Source: Rhodoferax saidenbachensis (GTDB lineage Bacteria > Pseudomonadota > Gammaproteobacteria > Burkholderiales > Burkholderiaceae_C). Taken from it: 64,000 nt of DNA. How positions within the stretch are numbered: the first letter of the stretch is position 1; every line of letters starts with the position of its first letter. Below the pieces are notes generated by a model, which saw nothing but the letters and a program-made list of their open reading frames with translations, did no database searches and was not told the origin of the DNA. The DNA is taken from the NCBI RefSeq assembly GCF_001955715.1, contig NZ_CP019239.1, positions 1,922,001-1,986,000 of the forward strand. Direction: 5' to 3'. Made by a program: the position numbers and the translations under genes. Of this stretch, positions 8,523 to 16,610 are shown one piece after another.

Positions 8523-9497
8523 ATGACCCCGTGGGCCCTTTCCATGGCAGTGGCCCTGCCAGTCGCGCTGGCGGTTGACCGCTGGTGGGGCGAGCCGCCG
8601 GTGCGCCTGCACCCGGTGGTGTGGATGGGGCACGCACTGGGCGGGGCGGGGCGCTGGGTGCAGCGCCACACCGTGCAGCAGCCGGACACCGTGGATTACA
8701 AGGCTTTTTGGCTTGCAGCCCTTATGTGGTGTGCGCAAGCAGCTATTGTTTTGGTAGCGGCTGGCGCGCTGCAGTGGCTGTTGCATGGTTTGCCATGGTG
8801 GTGTGCCGGGCTGTTGCTGGGCCTGCTGCTGAAACCCCTGCTGGCCTGGACCATGCTCAAGAGCGAGGTGCAGGCGGTGGAAGACGCATTGGGCCAGTCG
8901 CTGGCTGACGGGCGTGCGCGCCTGGCCTGGCTGGTGAGCCGCGACGTGGCGCAGCTCACCGACACCCAGGTGCGTGAGAGCGCCATCGAGTCGCTGGCCG
9001 AGAACCTCAATGATTCCGTGGTGGCGCCGATTTTCTGGTTTCTGTTGCTGGGCCTGCCGGGCGCGGCGCTGTACCGCTTTGCCAATACGGCCGATGCCAT
9101 GTGGGGCTATCGCGGACTCTACAAAGGGCAGAACTGGGAATGGGCGGGCAAGTGGGCCGCGCGGGCCGACGATGTGCTCAGTTTTATACCTGCACGCATC
9201 ACGGCGGTGCTGTTGCTGCTGGCCGGTGGTACCAAAGGTTGGGCACGGGCGTGCCGTTTGCCGGCCGAAGCGAGGCAAACCCCGTCGCCCAACAGCGGCT
9301 GGCCCATGGCGGCCATGGCGCTGAATCTGGACGTGGCGCTGCGCAAGCCCGGCGTTTATGTGCTCAATGCAACGGGGCGTACTGCGCTGGCCGCTGACAC
9401 GGCATCCGCTCTGGTTTATGCGTCCAAAGCGGTTCTAGCCCTTGTGGTGCTTGCGCAAGCAGCTATGGTTTTGATAGTGATTGGAGGTGCGGTGTGA
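8523..9497 (+). CDS. cobD: Adenosylcobinamide-phosphate synthase (CbiB/CobD)
   Basis: This 324-residue integral membrane protein attaches the aminopropanol arm (or its phosphate) to adenosylcobyric acid. The N-terminus DRWWGEPPVRLHPVVWMG and the ESLAENLNDSVVAP and ARADDVL motifs are typical of CbiB/CobD. Two membrane segments (ALMWCAQAAIVLVAAG and LALVVLAQAAMVLIVIGG) are encoded by reverse copies of the dispersed type A repeat, visible as patches of A/T-rich codons. The end overlaps the cobC start by four bases (GTGA). Confidence 0.93.
   Translation: MTPWALSMAVALPVALAVDRWWGEPPVRLHPVVWMGHALGGAGRWVQRHTVQQPDTVDYKAFWLAALMWCAQAAIVLVAAGALQWLLHGLPWWCAGLLLGLLLKPLLAWTMLKSEVQAVEDALGQSLADGRARLAWLVSRDVAQLTDTQVRESAIESLAENLNDSVVAPIFWFLLLGLPGAALYRFANTADAMWGYRGLYKGQNWEWAGKWAARADDVLSFIPARITAVLLLLAGGTKGWARACRLPAEARQTPSPNSGWPMAAMALNLDVALRKPGVYVLNATGRTALAADTASALVYASKAVLALVVLAQAAMVLIVIGGAV
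8707..8757 (-). repeat. Type A dispersed repeat in cobD, first copy
   Basis: The reverse strand reads GCTACC...ATAGCTGCTTGCGCA...ATAAGGGCTGCAAGCC, matching the intergenic type A copies (for example 31030-31086). In the cobD frame it encodes a hydrophobic stretch. Codons here (CTT, GTT, GTA, GCA) contrast with the GC-ending codons around it. Confidence 0.8.
9431..9478 (-). repeat. Type A dispersed repeat in cobD, second copy
   Basis: The reverse strand reads ACTATCAAAACCATAGCTGC, then TTGCGCA and ACAAGGGCTAGAACC, a good match to the type A repeat. It encodes the last membrane segment of CobD and ends only a few codons before the stop. Confidence 0.8.
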
Positions 9498-10486
9498 AAG
9501 CTGTACCCCGTATCCATGGCGGGCCGGACGCGCTGGGCGCGCCGTTGTATGACTTTTCCACCAACAGCAACGCCTGCGGCCCGTGCCCGCAGGTGCTGGC
9601 TGCTGTGCAGGCGGCCGATGCCACGCGTTATCCCGATGCTGGCTACACAGCAGTGCGTGCCGCGTTGGCAGTTTTCCACGGCGTGGCGGCCTGGCGCATT
9701 GTGTTGGCGGGCAGTGCCAGCGAGTTTATTTTCCGCATCACGGCCTGGGCTGTGCAGCAAGGCGCGCGCAGCGTGTGCCTGCCTGCGCATGCCTATGGCG
9801 ATTACGCCCATGCGGCGCGGCCCTGGGGTTTGGATGCGCTGACGGATGTTGATGCCGCGGCGCTGGTCTGGGCGTGTGAGCCGTCCAGCCCGCTGGGCCA
9901 GGCGCATGGCCAGTGGCCTGCAGAGTTAAGCCATGTGGTGCTGGACAGCGCCTACGCGCCGCTGCGCCTGAGTGGCGCATCCAGCCTGAACGATTCGCAG
10001 CGTGATGCGCTGTGGCAACTGTTTTCCCCCAACAAGGCACTGGGCCTGACCGGCGTGCGCGCGGCTTATGCGATTGCACCGCACGATGCCGCGCAGGCCG
10101 TGCAGCAGCTCGACGCGCTGGCACCCTCGTGGGTGCTGGGCGCACACGGCGTGGCGATGCTGCTGGCCTGGACGCAGTCCGACACCCAAGCCTGGTTGCA
10201 GCAAAGCCTGCACACCTTGCGTGGCTGGAAGCGGCGGCAGGTGGAGTTGCTGCAAGGTGCGGGCTGGGAAGTATTGCCTAGCGACACGCCGTTTTTCTGC
10301 GCTCGCCCCCCGGTAGATGCGGTTGCCCTGTGTGCCCGGCTGCGCACGCAAGGCATCAAGCTGCGCGACACCACTTCGTTTGGCCTGCCGGGCCAGGTGC
10401 GCCTGGGTGTGCTGTCACCGCAGGCGCAAGATGCGTTGCTAGCTGCTCTGACAAAGAACACCACTCTGACCATGGAAACCACCTGA
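9494..10486 (+). CDS. cobC: Threonine-phosphate decarboxylase (CobC, PLP fold-type I)
   Basis: The 330-residue enzyme belongs to the class I/II aminotransferase fold and is expected to make (R)-1-amino-2-propanol phosphate from threonine phosphate for the B12 arm. The substrate-pocket N-terminus HGGPD near residue 6 and the PLP lysine K181 in SPNKALGLTG are visible. The start is GTG at 9494, within the cobD stop. A histidinol-phosphate aminotransferase is the main alternative, but the position between cobD and cobQ decides for CobC. The stop overlaps the cobQ ATG (TGATG). Confidence 0.9.
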   Translation: MKAVPRIHGGPDALGAPLYDFSTNSNACGPCPQVLAAVQAADATRYPDAGYTAVRAALAVFHGVAAWRIVLAGSASEFIFRITAWAVQQGARSVCLPAHAYGDYAHAARPWGLDALTDVDAAALVWACEPSSPLGQAHGQWPAELSHVVLDSAYAPLRLSGASSLNDSQRDALWQLFSPNKALGLTGVRAAYAIAPHDAAQAVQQLDALAPSWVLGAHGVAMLLAWTQSDTQAWLQQSLHTLRGWKRRQVELLQGAGWEVLPSDTPFFCARPPVDAVALCARLRTQGIKLRDTTSFGLPGQVRLGVLSPQAQDALLAALTKNTTLTMETT

Positions 10487-12078
10487 TGACCGCCAAATGT
10501 GTGATGGTGCTGGGCACGACCAGCGGCGCGGGCAAAAGCTGGCTCACAACCGCACTGTGCCGCTACTACGCGCGCCAAGGCTTGAAAGTCGCGCCGTTCA
10601 AGGCGCAGAACATGAGCAACAACGCGCGGGTGGTGGCGTCTGAAAACGGCCAGGGCGAGATTGGCTCCGCCCAATACTTCCAGGCCCTGGCCGCCAATGC
10701 CGTACCCGATGTGCGCATGAACCCGCTGTTGTTGAAGCCTGAGCGCGACACGCATAGCCAGGTGGTGCTGATGGGGCAGGTGAGCGCGGAGCTCAGCGCC
10801 ATGCCATGGCGTGGCCGCAGTGCCCACGTCTGGCCACAGATCGCCGCGGCGCTCGACGCATTGCGTGCTGAGAATGATGTGGTGGTGATAGAGGGCGCAG
10901 GTTCTCCGGCCGAGATCAACCTGCATGCCAGTGACATCGTCAACATGCGCGTGGCGCTGCACGCCAATGCAGCATGTCTGCTGGTGACCGACATTGACCG
11001 TGGCGGTGCGTTTGCGCACCTTTACGGGACCTGGGCGTTGTTGCCCAAAGAAGAGCGCGCACTGATCAAAGGCTTTGTGCTCAACAAGTTCCGTGGCGAT
11101 GCGGCGCTGCTGGCGCCCGCGCCGCAGATGCTGCAGGACTTGACCGGCATTCCCACGGTGGCCACGCTGCCGATGTGGTGGCAGCACGGTTTGCCCGAGG
11201 AAGACGGTGTGTTTGATGACCGCAGTGTGACCAAGGGCGCGGTGAATCTGACGGTGGCTGTGATTGCCTACCCACGCATCAGCAACCTCGATGAATTCCA
11301 GCCACTGAAGAACATTCCGGGTCTGCGTTTGCAGTGGGTGCGCAGTCCTTCCGAGCTGGCGGGTTTGAAGGCTACCGACTGGATCATCCTGCCGGGCTCC
11401 AAACACACCAGTGGCGATCTGGCCTGGCTGCGTTCTCAAGGGCTGGACGCGGCCATTGCACGCCATGCGGAGCAGGGTGGTGCGGTGTTGGGCGTGTGTG
11501 GGGGTTTGCAGATGCTGGGTGAGGCATTGATTGATCCGCATGGCATTGACGGTAATGCACCGGGCCTGGGACTGTTGCCGCTGGTGACCGTGTTTGACCA
11601 GGATAAGACGGTGCGGCATACGCAGACCCGTTTTGGTCTCGGCGTTTCTTCTGGCGTCAGTGGGCCCCAAGCCGGGGGGCTCATGGTGCCAAATGCGCAC
11701 AAATCGCCCCCCGACTTGGGGCCCACTGACGCTGGCCAACGGGCTGGTGGTCCTGCAAGTCCTTGGGCATCCTTGGCGGGCGTATCGGTCAGTGGCTATG
11801 AGATTCACCACGGCCAGACCCAACAACACGTGGCTATGGCCGCTGCGGGTGATGTGGCCCACGCTGTTTTGCCCGATGGCCTGGGCTGGTGCAACGCCTC
11901 TGGCAATGTGCTGGGCTTGTACCTGCACGGCATGTTTGAAGACGCTGCGGTGTTGCAAGCCCTGTTTGGCGCGCAGCTCGGCGGCGCCGTGCCCACGCTG
12001 GAGACCGTGTTTGACGGGCTGGCCGACTACATCGCAACGCACTTTGCCCCCGGTGTGTTGCAAGATTTTGTGAACTGA
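10486..12078 (+). CDS. cobQ: Cobyric acid synthase CobQ, with palindromic insert
   Basis: CobQ amidates four carboxyl groups of adenosylcobyrinic acid a,c-diamide. An N-terminal P-loop (TTSGAGKS, residues 11-18) and KAQNMSNN, and a C-terminal class I glutaminase domain with nucleophile C338 (GVCGGLQMLG) and the GYEIHHGQT motif are present. At 530 residues it is about 40 longer than usual. The extra stretch (about 388-425, between QTRFG and VSGYEIHHG) is encoded by a 79-base near-perfect hairpin at 11654-11732. The start overlaps the cobC stop. Confidence 0.94.
   Translation: MTAKCVMVLGTTSGAGKSWLTTALCRYYARQGLKVAPFKAQNMSNNARVVASENGQGEIGSAQYFQALAANAVPDVRMNPLLLKPERDTHSQVVLMGQVSAELSAMPWRGRSAHVWPQIAAALDALRAENDVVVIEGAGSPAEINLHASDIVNMRVALHANAACLLVTDIDRGGAFAHLYGTWALLPKEERALIKGFVLNKFRGDAALLAPAPQMLQDLTGIPTVATLPMWWQHGLPEEDGVFDDRSVTKGAVNLTVAVIAYPRISNLDEFQPLKNIPGLRLQWVRSPSELAGLKATDWIILPGSKHTSGDLAWLRSQGLDAAIARHAEQGGAVLGVCGGLQMLGEALIDPHGIDGNAPGLGLLPLVTVFDQDKTVRHTQTRFGLGVSSGVSGPQAGGLMVPNAHKSPPDLGPTDAGQRAGGPASPWASLAGVSVSGYEIHHGQTQQHVAMAAAGDVAHAVLPDGLGWCNASGNVLGLYLHGMFEDAAVLQALFGAQLGGAVPTLETVFDGLADYIATHFAPGVLQDFVN
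11654..11732. repeat. Large hairpin element inside cobQ
   Basis: Arm 11654-11680 is the reverse complement of 11706-11732 with one mismatch in 27 bases; the loop is 25 bases. Each arm has the motif TGGGCCCCAAG followed by a G6 or preceded by a C6 run. The cobQ frame reads through. It is unrelated in sequence to types A and B. Confidence 0.88.
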
Positions 12079-12096
12079 TTTTTGAAAGAGACTGCT

Positions 12097-13182
12097 ATGA
12101 CTACTTTTTTGCCCACCCTCGCCAACATTTCCGACGCCACGCTGAACGACGCGCTGCACCACACGCTCAACAACAAGACCAAACCGCTCGGTTCGCTGGG
12201 CCGTCTGGAAGACCTGGCCCTGGCGATTGGCCAGATCCTGGGCAGCACCGCCCCGGTGCTGGAACAGCCGCAGATGGTGGTATTTGCAGGGGACCATGGG
12301 CTGACGGCGCGCGGTATTTCGGCCTTTCCGAGTGACGTGACCTGGCAGATGGTAGAAAACTTTTTGGCGGGTGGCGCGGCGGTCAGCGTGTTGGCGAAGC
12401 AAAACGGCATTGCGCTGACGGTGGTGGATTGCGGTGTGAAGCGCGACTTTCTGGCGGGCCTGCCTGCAGGGGCGCAGCGCACGGGCTTGCAGGTGCGTAA
12501 GGCGCAGGGCGCTGACCTGGGTACAGCGGATTCGTCGGCCCAGGCCGCCATGACTGCAGCCCAGCGGGACGAGGCTTTGCAACATGGCATCGACCTGGTG
12601 AAGGCTTTGCCGGGCAACGCGCTGTTGTTGGGCGAAATGGGCATTGGCAATACCTCGGCCGCCTCCTTGCTGCTGTCGCGCCTGGCGGGTCTGGACATTG
12701 CGGTGTGCACGGGTGCGGGCACCGGGCTGGATGTGCCCGCAGTGCAGCGCAAGACCGAGGTGTTGCGCGAAGTGTTGGCGCTGCATGCCAACGCCACCGC
12801 ACCGCTGGATGCGCTGGCCGCCTTCGGTGGTTTTGAGATTGCGACCATGGTGGGCGCGGTGTTGCAGGCCGCGCAGGAGCGCCGCGTGATTGTGGTGGAC
12901 GGCTTTATCGCCACGTCGGCGGTGTTGGTGGCGCATGCGCTGCAGCCGCTGGTGTTGCAGCGTTGCGTGTTTGCGCACCGCTCGGGCGAGCGCGGCCATG
13001 AGTTCATGTTGCAGTACCTCGGTGTGCAGGCGCTGCTGGACTTGGGCTTGCGTCTGGGCGAGGGGTCCGGTGCGGCGCTGGCCTGGCCGCTGCTGCAGTC
13101 GGCTTGCACCATCCTGCGCGACATGGCGAGTTTTGCGTCGGCTGGAGTCTCGGAAAAATCGGCATCTGCCACCACTGTTTGA
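12097..13182 (+). CDS. cobT: Nicotinate-nucleotide-dimethylbenzimidazole phosphoribosyltransferase
   Basis: CobT (361 residues) makes alpha-ribazole phosphate from dimethylbenzimidazole and nicotinate mononucleotide. KPLGSLGRLEDLA near residue 30, FAGDHGLTARGISAFP near 66, GEMGIGNTSAAS near 180 and the C-terminal HRSGERGHEF motif are characteristic. The ATG at 12097 has GAAAGAG eight bases upstream; the in-frame ATG at 12082 lacks such a site. The stop overlaps the cobS start (TGATG at 13180). Confidence 0.95.
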   Translation: MTTFLPTLANISDATLNDALHHTLNNKTKPLGSLGRLEDLALAIGQILGSTAPVLEQPQMVVFAGDHGLTARGISAFPSDVTWQMVENFLAGGAAVSVLAKQNGIALTVVDCGVKRDFLAGLPAGAQRTGLQVRKAQGADLGTADSSAQAAMTAAQRDEALQHGIDLVKALPGNALLLGEMGIGNTSAASLLLSRLAGLDIAVCTGAGTGLDVPAVQRKTEVLREVLALHANATAPLDALAAFGGFEIATMVGAVLQAAQERRVIVVDGFIATSAVLVAHALQPLVLQRCVFAHRSGERGHEFMLQYLGVQALLDLGLRLGEGSGAALAWPLLQSACTILRDMASFASAGVSEKSASATTV

Positions 13183-14015
13183 TGTTCTCCGCCTTGCTTC
13201 GCCTGCCCGTGCAGTTCGTGCGCCACTACCTGCTGGCGCTGCAGTTCTTCACGCGCATTCCGGTGACGGGGCGGCTGGCGGAGTGGGTGGGCTTTAGCCC
13301 GGCCATGCTCCGCGCCAGTGCGGCGCATTTGCCGGGCGTGGGATGGTTGCTGGGCGGGCTGCTGGCCGGACTCACCGCCTTGCTGCTCAAGGGCCTGCCC
13401 GCCAATGCCTTTGCGCCGCTGGTGGCTGCCGTGCTGGGCACGCTAGTGGGCGTTCTGCTCACCGGTGCTTTTCACGAAGACGGACTGGCCGATGTGGCCG
13501 ATGGGCTGGGCGGCACGCTGGACCGGGAGCGCGCGCTGGTCATCATGAAAGACTCGCGCGTGGGGGCCTTTGGCGCCATCGCCATCACGCTGGTCCTGCT
13601 GACCAAGGTGTCGCTGCTGGCGCTGTTGGGTGCCGTGAGCACCACGACGTTGTGCAGTGCCTTGTTTCTGGCGCATGTGGTGTCGCGCACCTGGCCGCTG
13701 CTGGTGATCCGGCTGCTGCCGCATGTGGGCGATGCCGCAGGCTCCAAGTCCAAGCCGCTGGCAGACCAGATCAGCGGGAGCAGCCTGTCCATTGGCTTTT
13801 TATGGTGTTTTGGGGCTCTAGCCCTCGTAGCGATTGCGCATCCAGCTATTAAAGTTGTAGCAATTGGGAGTGCGGTGCTGGCCTCTGCGCTGGCTTTTGT
13901 TGTGCTATGGCGCTGGTTTGCACGGCGCCTGCAGGGCTTCACGGGAGACTGCCTGGGTGCCACACAGCAGCTGTGTGAGCTGGCGTTTTACCTGGGCTGG
14001 GCGTTGGCGTTATGA
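13182..14015 (+). CDS. cobS: Cobalamin synthase CobS (adenosylcobinamide-GDP ribazoletransferase)
   Basis: CobS (277 residues) joins adenosylcobinamide-GDP and alpha-ribazole at the membrane. The family motifs LQFFTRIPV near residue 20 and the metal-binding FHEDGLADVADGLGG near 95, several membrane segments and the ending GDCLGATQQLCELAFYL are all present. A type A repeat (13808-13866) encodes the membrane segment GALALVAIAHPAIKVVAIG. The start ATG at 13182 overlaps the cobT stop. Confidence 0.95.
   Translation: MFSALLRLPVQFVRHYLLALQFFTRIPVTGRLAEWVGFSPAMLRASAAHLPGVGWLLGGLLAGLTALLLKGLPANAFAPLVAAVLGTLVGVLLTGAFHEDGLADVADGLGGTLDRERALVIMKDSRVGAFGAIAITLVLLTKVSLLALLGAVSTTTLCSALFLAHVVSRTWPLLVIRLLPHVGDAAGSKSKPLADQISGSSLSIGFLWCFGALALVAIAHPAIKVVAIGSAVLASALAFVVLWRWFARRLQGFTGDCLGATQQLCELAFYLGWALAL
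13808..13866 (-). repeat. Type A dispersed repeat in cobS
   Basis: The reverse strand reads TTGCTACAACTTTAATAGCT, then GGATGCGCAATC and GAGGGCTAGAGCCCC, a clear type A copy. In the cobS frame it specifies hydrophobic residues with A/T-ending codons (CTA, GTA, ATT, AAA, GTT, GTA) in an otherwise GC-rich gene. Confidence 0.82.
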
Positions 14016-14025
14016 GGACGGGGCC

Positions 14026-14601
14026 GTGACCTTGTGGCTGGTGCGCCATGCCAGGCCGTTGGTGGACCCAGGCGTTTGTTACGGTGCGCTGGATGTGGCT
14101 GCCGATGCCGCAGAGACCCAACAGGCGGCCCAGGCGCTGGCTGCCGTGTTGCCGCAGGGCCTGACCGTGCACCACTCAACGCTACAAAGATGTGAGCAGC
14201 TTGCGCAATCTCTGTGCGGGCTGCGGCCCGATTTGATACCCAAACCTGATACGCGGCTGGTGGAGATGGACTTTGGTGAGTGGGAGGGCGTGCCCTGGGA
14301 CCACATCCCGCGCGCCGCGGTGGATGCCTGGACGGCGGACTTTGGTGACCACCGCTTTGGCGGTGTGGAGAGCGCCAACGCCGTGCTGCAGCGTGTGGCC
14401 TCAGCCTGGCAGGACACATGGAACCAGATGGGCGAGGGGGACGCGGTGTGGATCACCCACGCCGGGGTGATACGTGCCGCAATGCTGATTTCACAGGGCG
14501 TACCAGCGGTGCAGGTGCCGAGTCAGTGGCCGCGTCTTGCAGTGGACTGGGGGCAGTGGTGCTGCCTGGCGCCAACCCGCCCGGGAACTGCGCCAGATTA
14601 G
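14026..14601 (+). CDS. cobC: Histidine-phosphatase family, alpha-ribazole phosphatase-like
   Basis: This 191-residue protein belongs to the histidine phosphatase superfamily and probably removes the phosphate of alpha-ribazole phosphate, the last step of loop assembly. The catalytic motif is LVRHARP near residue 5 (RHA instead of the usual RHG), with LQRCEQ near 53, EMDFGEWEG near 80 and WITHAGVIRA near 142. The start is GTG at 14026, 11 bases after cobS, with GAGGACGGGG upstream. The last 149 bases overlap the convergent diguanylate-cyclase gene on the other strand. The symbol cobC follows the enteric usage and differs from the decarboxylase above. Confidence 0.85.
   Translation: MTLWLVRHARPLVDPGVCYGALDVAADAAETQQAAQALAAVLPQGLTVHHSTLQRCEQLAQSLCGLRPDLIPKPDTRLVEMDFGEWEGVPWDHIPRAAVDAWTADFGDHRFGGVESANAVLQRVASAWQDTWNQMGEGDAVWITHAGVIRAAMLISQGVPAVQVPSQWPRLAVDWGQWCCLAPTRPGTAPD
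14181..14234 (+). repeat. Possible degenerate type A repeat in the phosphatase gene
   Basis: GCTACAAAGATGTGAGCAGC, then TTGCGCAATC and GGGCTGCGGCCC resembles the type A layout. It covers codons TCA, CTA, AGA, TGT and CTT, unusual for this gene. The encoded LQRCEQLA is, however, close to the native family motif, so the similarity may be chance. Confidence 0.35.
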
Positions 14602-15742
14602 CCAGACCAGCGTCCAGCTCCACGCGGTTGCGGCCCTTGGCCTTGGCACGGTACAGCGCAGCGTCGGCGCGTGCCAGCAGCATATCCACGGAGAGGTCTT
14701 CCGGCACCAGGGTGGTCAGCCCCATGCTCACGGTGAATGGGGCCACGCTCTGGGCGTTTTGCACGGACAGGCGAATACGTTCGGCCACACTGGCGGCTTC
14801 CTGCAGGCTGGTTTCGGGCAGCAGCAGCACGAACTCTTCGCCCCCCATGCGGCCAAACTGGTCGTGGCGGCGCAAATGCCGGCCCACCAGGCGCGCAAAG
14901 TCCAACAGTGCCTGGTCGCCGGCCAGGTGGCCGTGGCTGTCGTTGATGCGCTTGAAATAGTCCAGATCCATGGTCGCCAGCGACAGCGAGCGGCCGTGGC
15001 GTTGGCTGCGCTCCATCTCGGTCTGGGCCACGCTGTTCCAGGCGCGGCGCGTCAGGATGCCGGTGAGGGAGTCGCGGCTGGCGAGTTTTTCAAACTCTTC
15101 GCGTACCCGTTCACTGGCCAGCAGCACAAAACCGATCAGCGTGAGCAAGGTGGCGGCAGTCTGGCTGGCATTGAGCAGCGTGTTGAAGGTGTTGTCGGCA
15201 AACAGTTGGCCATTCATATAACCGCCAAAGTGGCCTATCGTGCGTGCCACCCAGGTGCTGGCATTGCCTAGCAGGGCCAGCACCAGGAAGCGGCTGGCAA
15301 AGCGGTATTTGCTCTGGCGCATCAATGGCCGGGCGCAGGCCAGCAGGAACAGGCACATGGTGGCGCTGACGATCAACGAGCGGGCTTCATAACTCGGCTG
15401 CACCATCAGGTACCAGGCCAGCAGCACCAGTGAGAAGACCAGTACCTGCATCCAGCGGCTGGTGTGGGTGGGGACGCCCAGAAAGCGGCGGGTGCCCAAA
15501 AGCCACTGCACCATGCCCAGCATCATCAGCCCGTTGCCCACCACCACCGACCAGAACGGTGGAAGTGTTCCGCGGCCGGTAATCAGCAGCACGCCCACAA
15601 AAGCCCAGCACGCACCTTGTGCCCACCAGCCCAGCCCGCGGATGGCAGTGGGATAGTTGCTGCGCATGGCCAAGAGCACCATGGCCATCAGCGGCCCCAT
15701 GCAGGCCGTGATGATCATGATGGTGCGCGAGTCCAGATTCAC
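14453..15742 (-). CDS. Membrane diguanylate cyclase (GGDEF)
   Basis: This 429-residue protein has about six N-terminal membrane helices (residues 1-215) and a C-terminal GGDEF domain making cyclic di-GMP. The active site is GGEEF (300-304), with an upstream product-inhibition I-site RRHD (291-294), both intact. The last 50 residues are a Pro/Ala/Thr-rich tail encoded antisense to the end of the phosphatase gene. It is the final gene of a minus-strand operon behind two HDOD genes and nth; the gap to the preceding gene is 19 bases. Confidence 0.9.
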   Translation of the reverse strand: MNLDSRTIMIITACMGPLMAMVLLAMRSNYPTAIRGLGWWAQGACWAFVGVLLITGRGTLPPFWSVVVGNGLMMLGMVQWLLGTRRFLGVPTHTSRWMQVLVFSLVLLAWYLMVQPSYEARSLIVSATMCLFLLACARPLMRQSKYRFASRFLVLALLGNASTWVARTIGHFGGYMNGQLFADNTFNTLLNASQTAATLLTLIGFVLLASERVREEFEKLASRDSLTGILTRRAWNSVAQTEMERSQRHGRSLSLATMDLDYFKRINDSHGHLAGDQALLDFARLVGRHLRRHDQFGRMGGEEFVLLLPETSLQEAASVAERIRLSVQNAQSVAPFTVSMGLTTLVPEDLSVDMLLARADAALYRAKAKGRNRVELDAGLANLAQFPGGLAPGSTTAPSPLQDAATDSAPAPLVRPVKSALRHVSPRRG

Positions 15743-15761
15743 GTGTGTGGAGCCTTGTCGT

Positions 15762-16574
15762 TCAGCCTAACAAGGCAGAAATATCGCTGAAGGATTCAGC
15801 GCTGGGAATGTCGGCCGACAGCTTCTCGATATCGAGCTTGAGCGCCTGGACGATCGGCGTGGGCAGGGCGCTCAGGTCCTGGATCGCCGGTGACGGGTCA
15901 TCGGCCATCAGGCCGGCCAGGTGCAACACGGCACCCAGACGCGAGAAGGTGGCGGCTTGCATGGGCGCGCCGCTGGCGTGCAGGCCGCGCACCAAGGCGT
16001 CGGGGAAGTCCCAGCGTTTGGCGATCTCGGCGGTGATCTGGCCTTCGTCAAAACCCAGCAGGTCACGCTCACGGCGCCAGCGCTCACCCGGTTGGCTGGG
16101 CAGGGCCTCAATTTCTTCCAGCAGCACCGTGCTTTTCTGGGCAATCGTCAGTTGGCCCAGGCGCAGCATCATGCCGCTGAGCCAGGCCTGCTGCTCGTCA
16201 ATGCCCACGTGGCCGGCCAGCCACTTGGCATACCCGGCGCTGACCATGCAGTGGCGCCAGAACTCCAGGCGGTTCAGGGGTGGCGGCATGACAAAGGCAT
16301 TGGCCAGGCAGATCGAGAGGGCGCGTGCGCGTACCTGCGACATGCCGACCACACTCATGGCACTGTCCAGGCTGTTGACGCTGCGCGACAGGCCAAACAG
16401 AGCGCTGTTGGCAATGCGCAAGAGCGTAGCGGTGAGGGCTGGGTCTTTGGCAATGACGTTGCGCACGCTGGTGACGTCAGCGTCTTCGTCATTGAGCGTG
16501 CGTATCAACGCGTGGGCCACCTCGGGCATCACCGGAAGCTTGACGGACTGCAAAAAGGGGGCAATGTCGGCCAT
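15762..16574 (-). CDS. HDOD-domain signalling protein
   Basis: This 270-residue protein is one HDOD domain: VKLPVMPEVAHALIRTLND at the start, DPALTATLLRIANSALFG near 45 and the helix-rich remainder. HDOD proteins are HD-fold relatives thought to act in signal transduction; the metal-binding HD pair is absent. It is clearly paralogous to the product of 17252-18055, with which it shares length and order of motifs. It lies between nth and the GGDEF gene on the same strand. Confidence 0.88.
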   Translation of the reverse strand: MADIAPFLQSVKLPVMPEVAHALIRTLNDEDADVTSVRNVIAKDPALTATLLRIANSALFGLSRSVNSLDSAMSVVGMSQVRARALSICLANAFVMPPPLNRLEFWRHCMVSAGYAKWLAGHVGIDEQQAWLSGMMLRLGQLTIAQKSTVLLEEIEALPSQPGERWRRERDLLGFDEGQITAEIAKRWDFPDALVRGLHASGAPMQAATFSRLGAVLHLAGLMADDPSPAIQDLSALPTPIVQALKLDIEKLSADIPSAESFSDISALLG

Positions 16575-16610
16575 GGTGCGGGTAAAAAAGGGAGCGGTGG
16601 CCGGGAAATG

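Noticed and set aside
10438..10475. TTGCTAGCTGCT near the end of the decarboxylase gene as another type A copy
   Set aside because: Only the first 12 bases resemble the repeat; core and end are missing.
10066..12999. 977-codon open frame on the minus strand across cobQ/cobT
   Set aside because: It is antisense to two well-recognised enzymes; long antisense frames are common in GC-rich genes with third-position bias, and the translation is His/Gln/Arg-rich without any domain.
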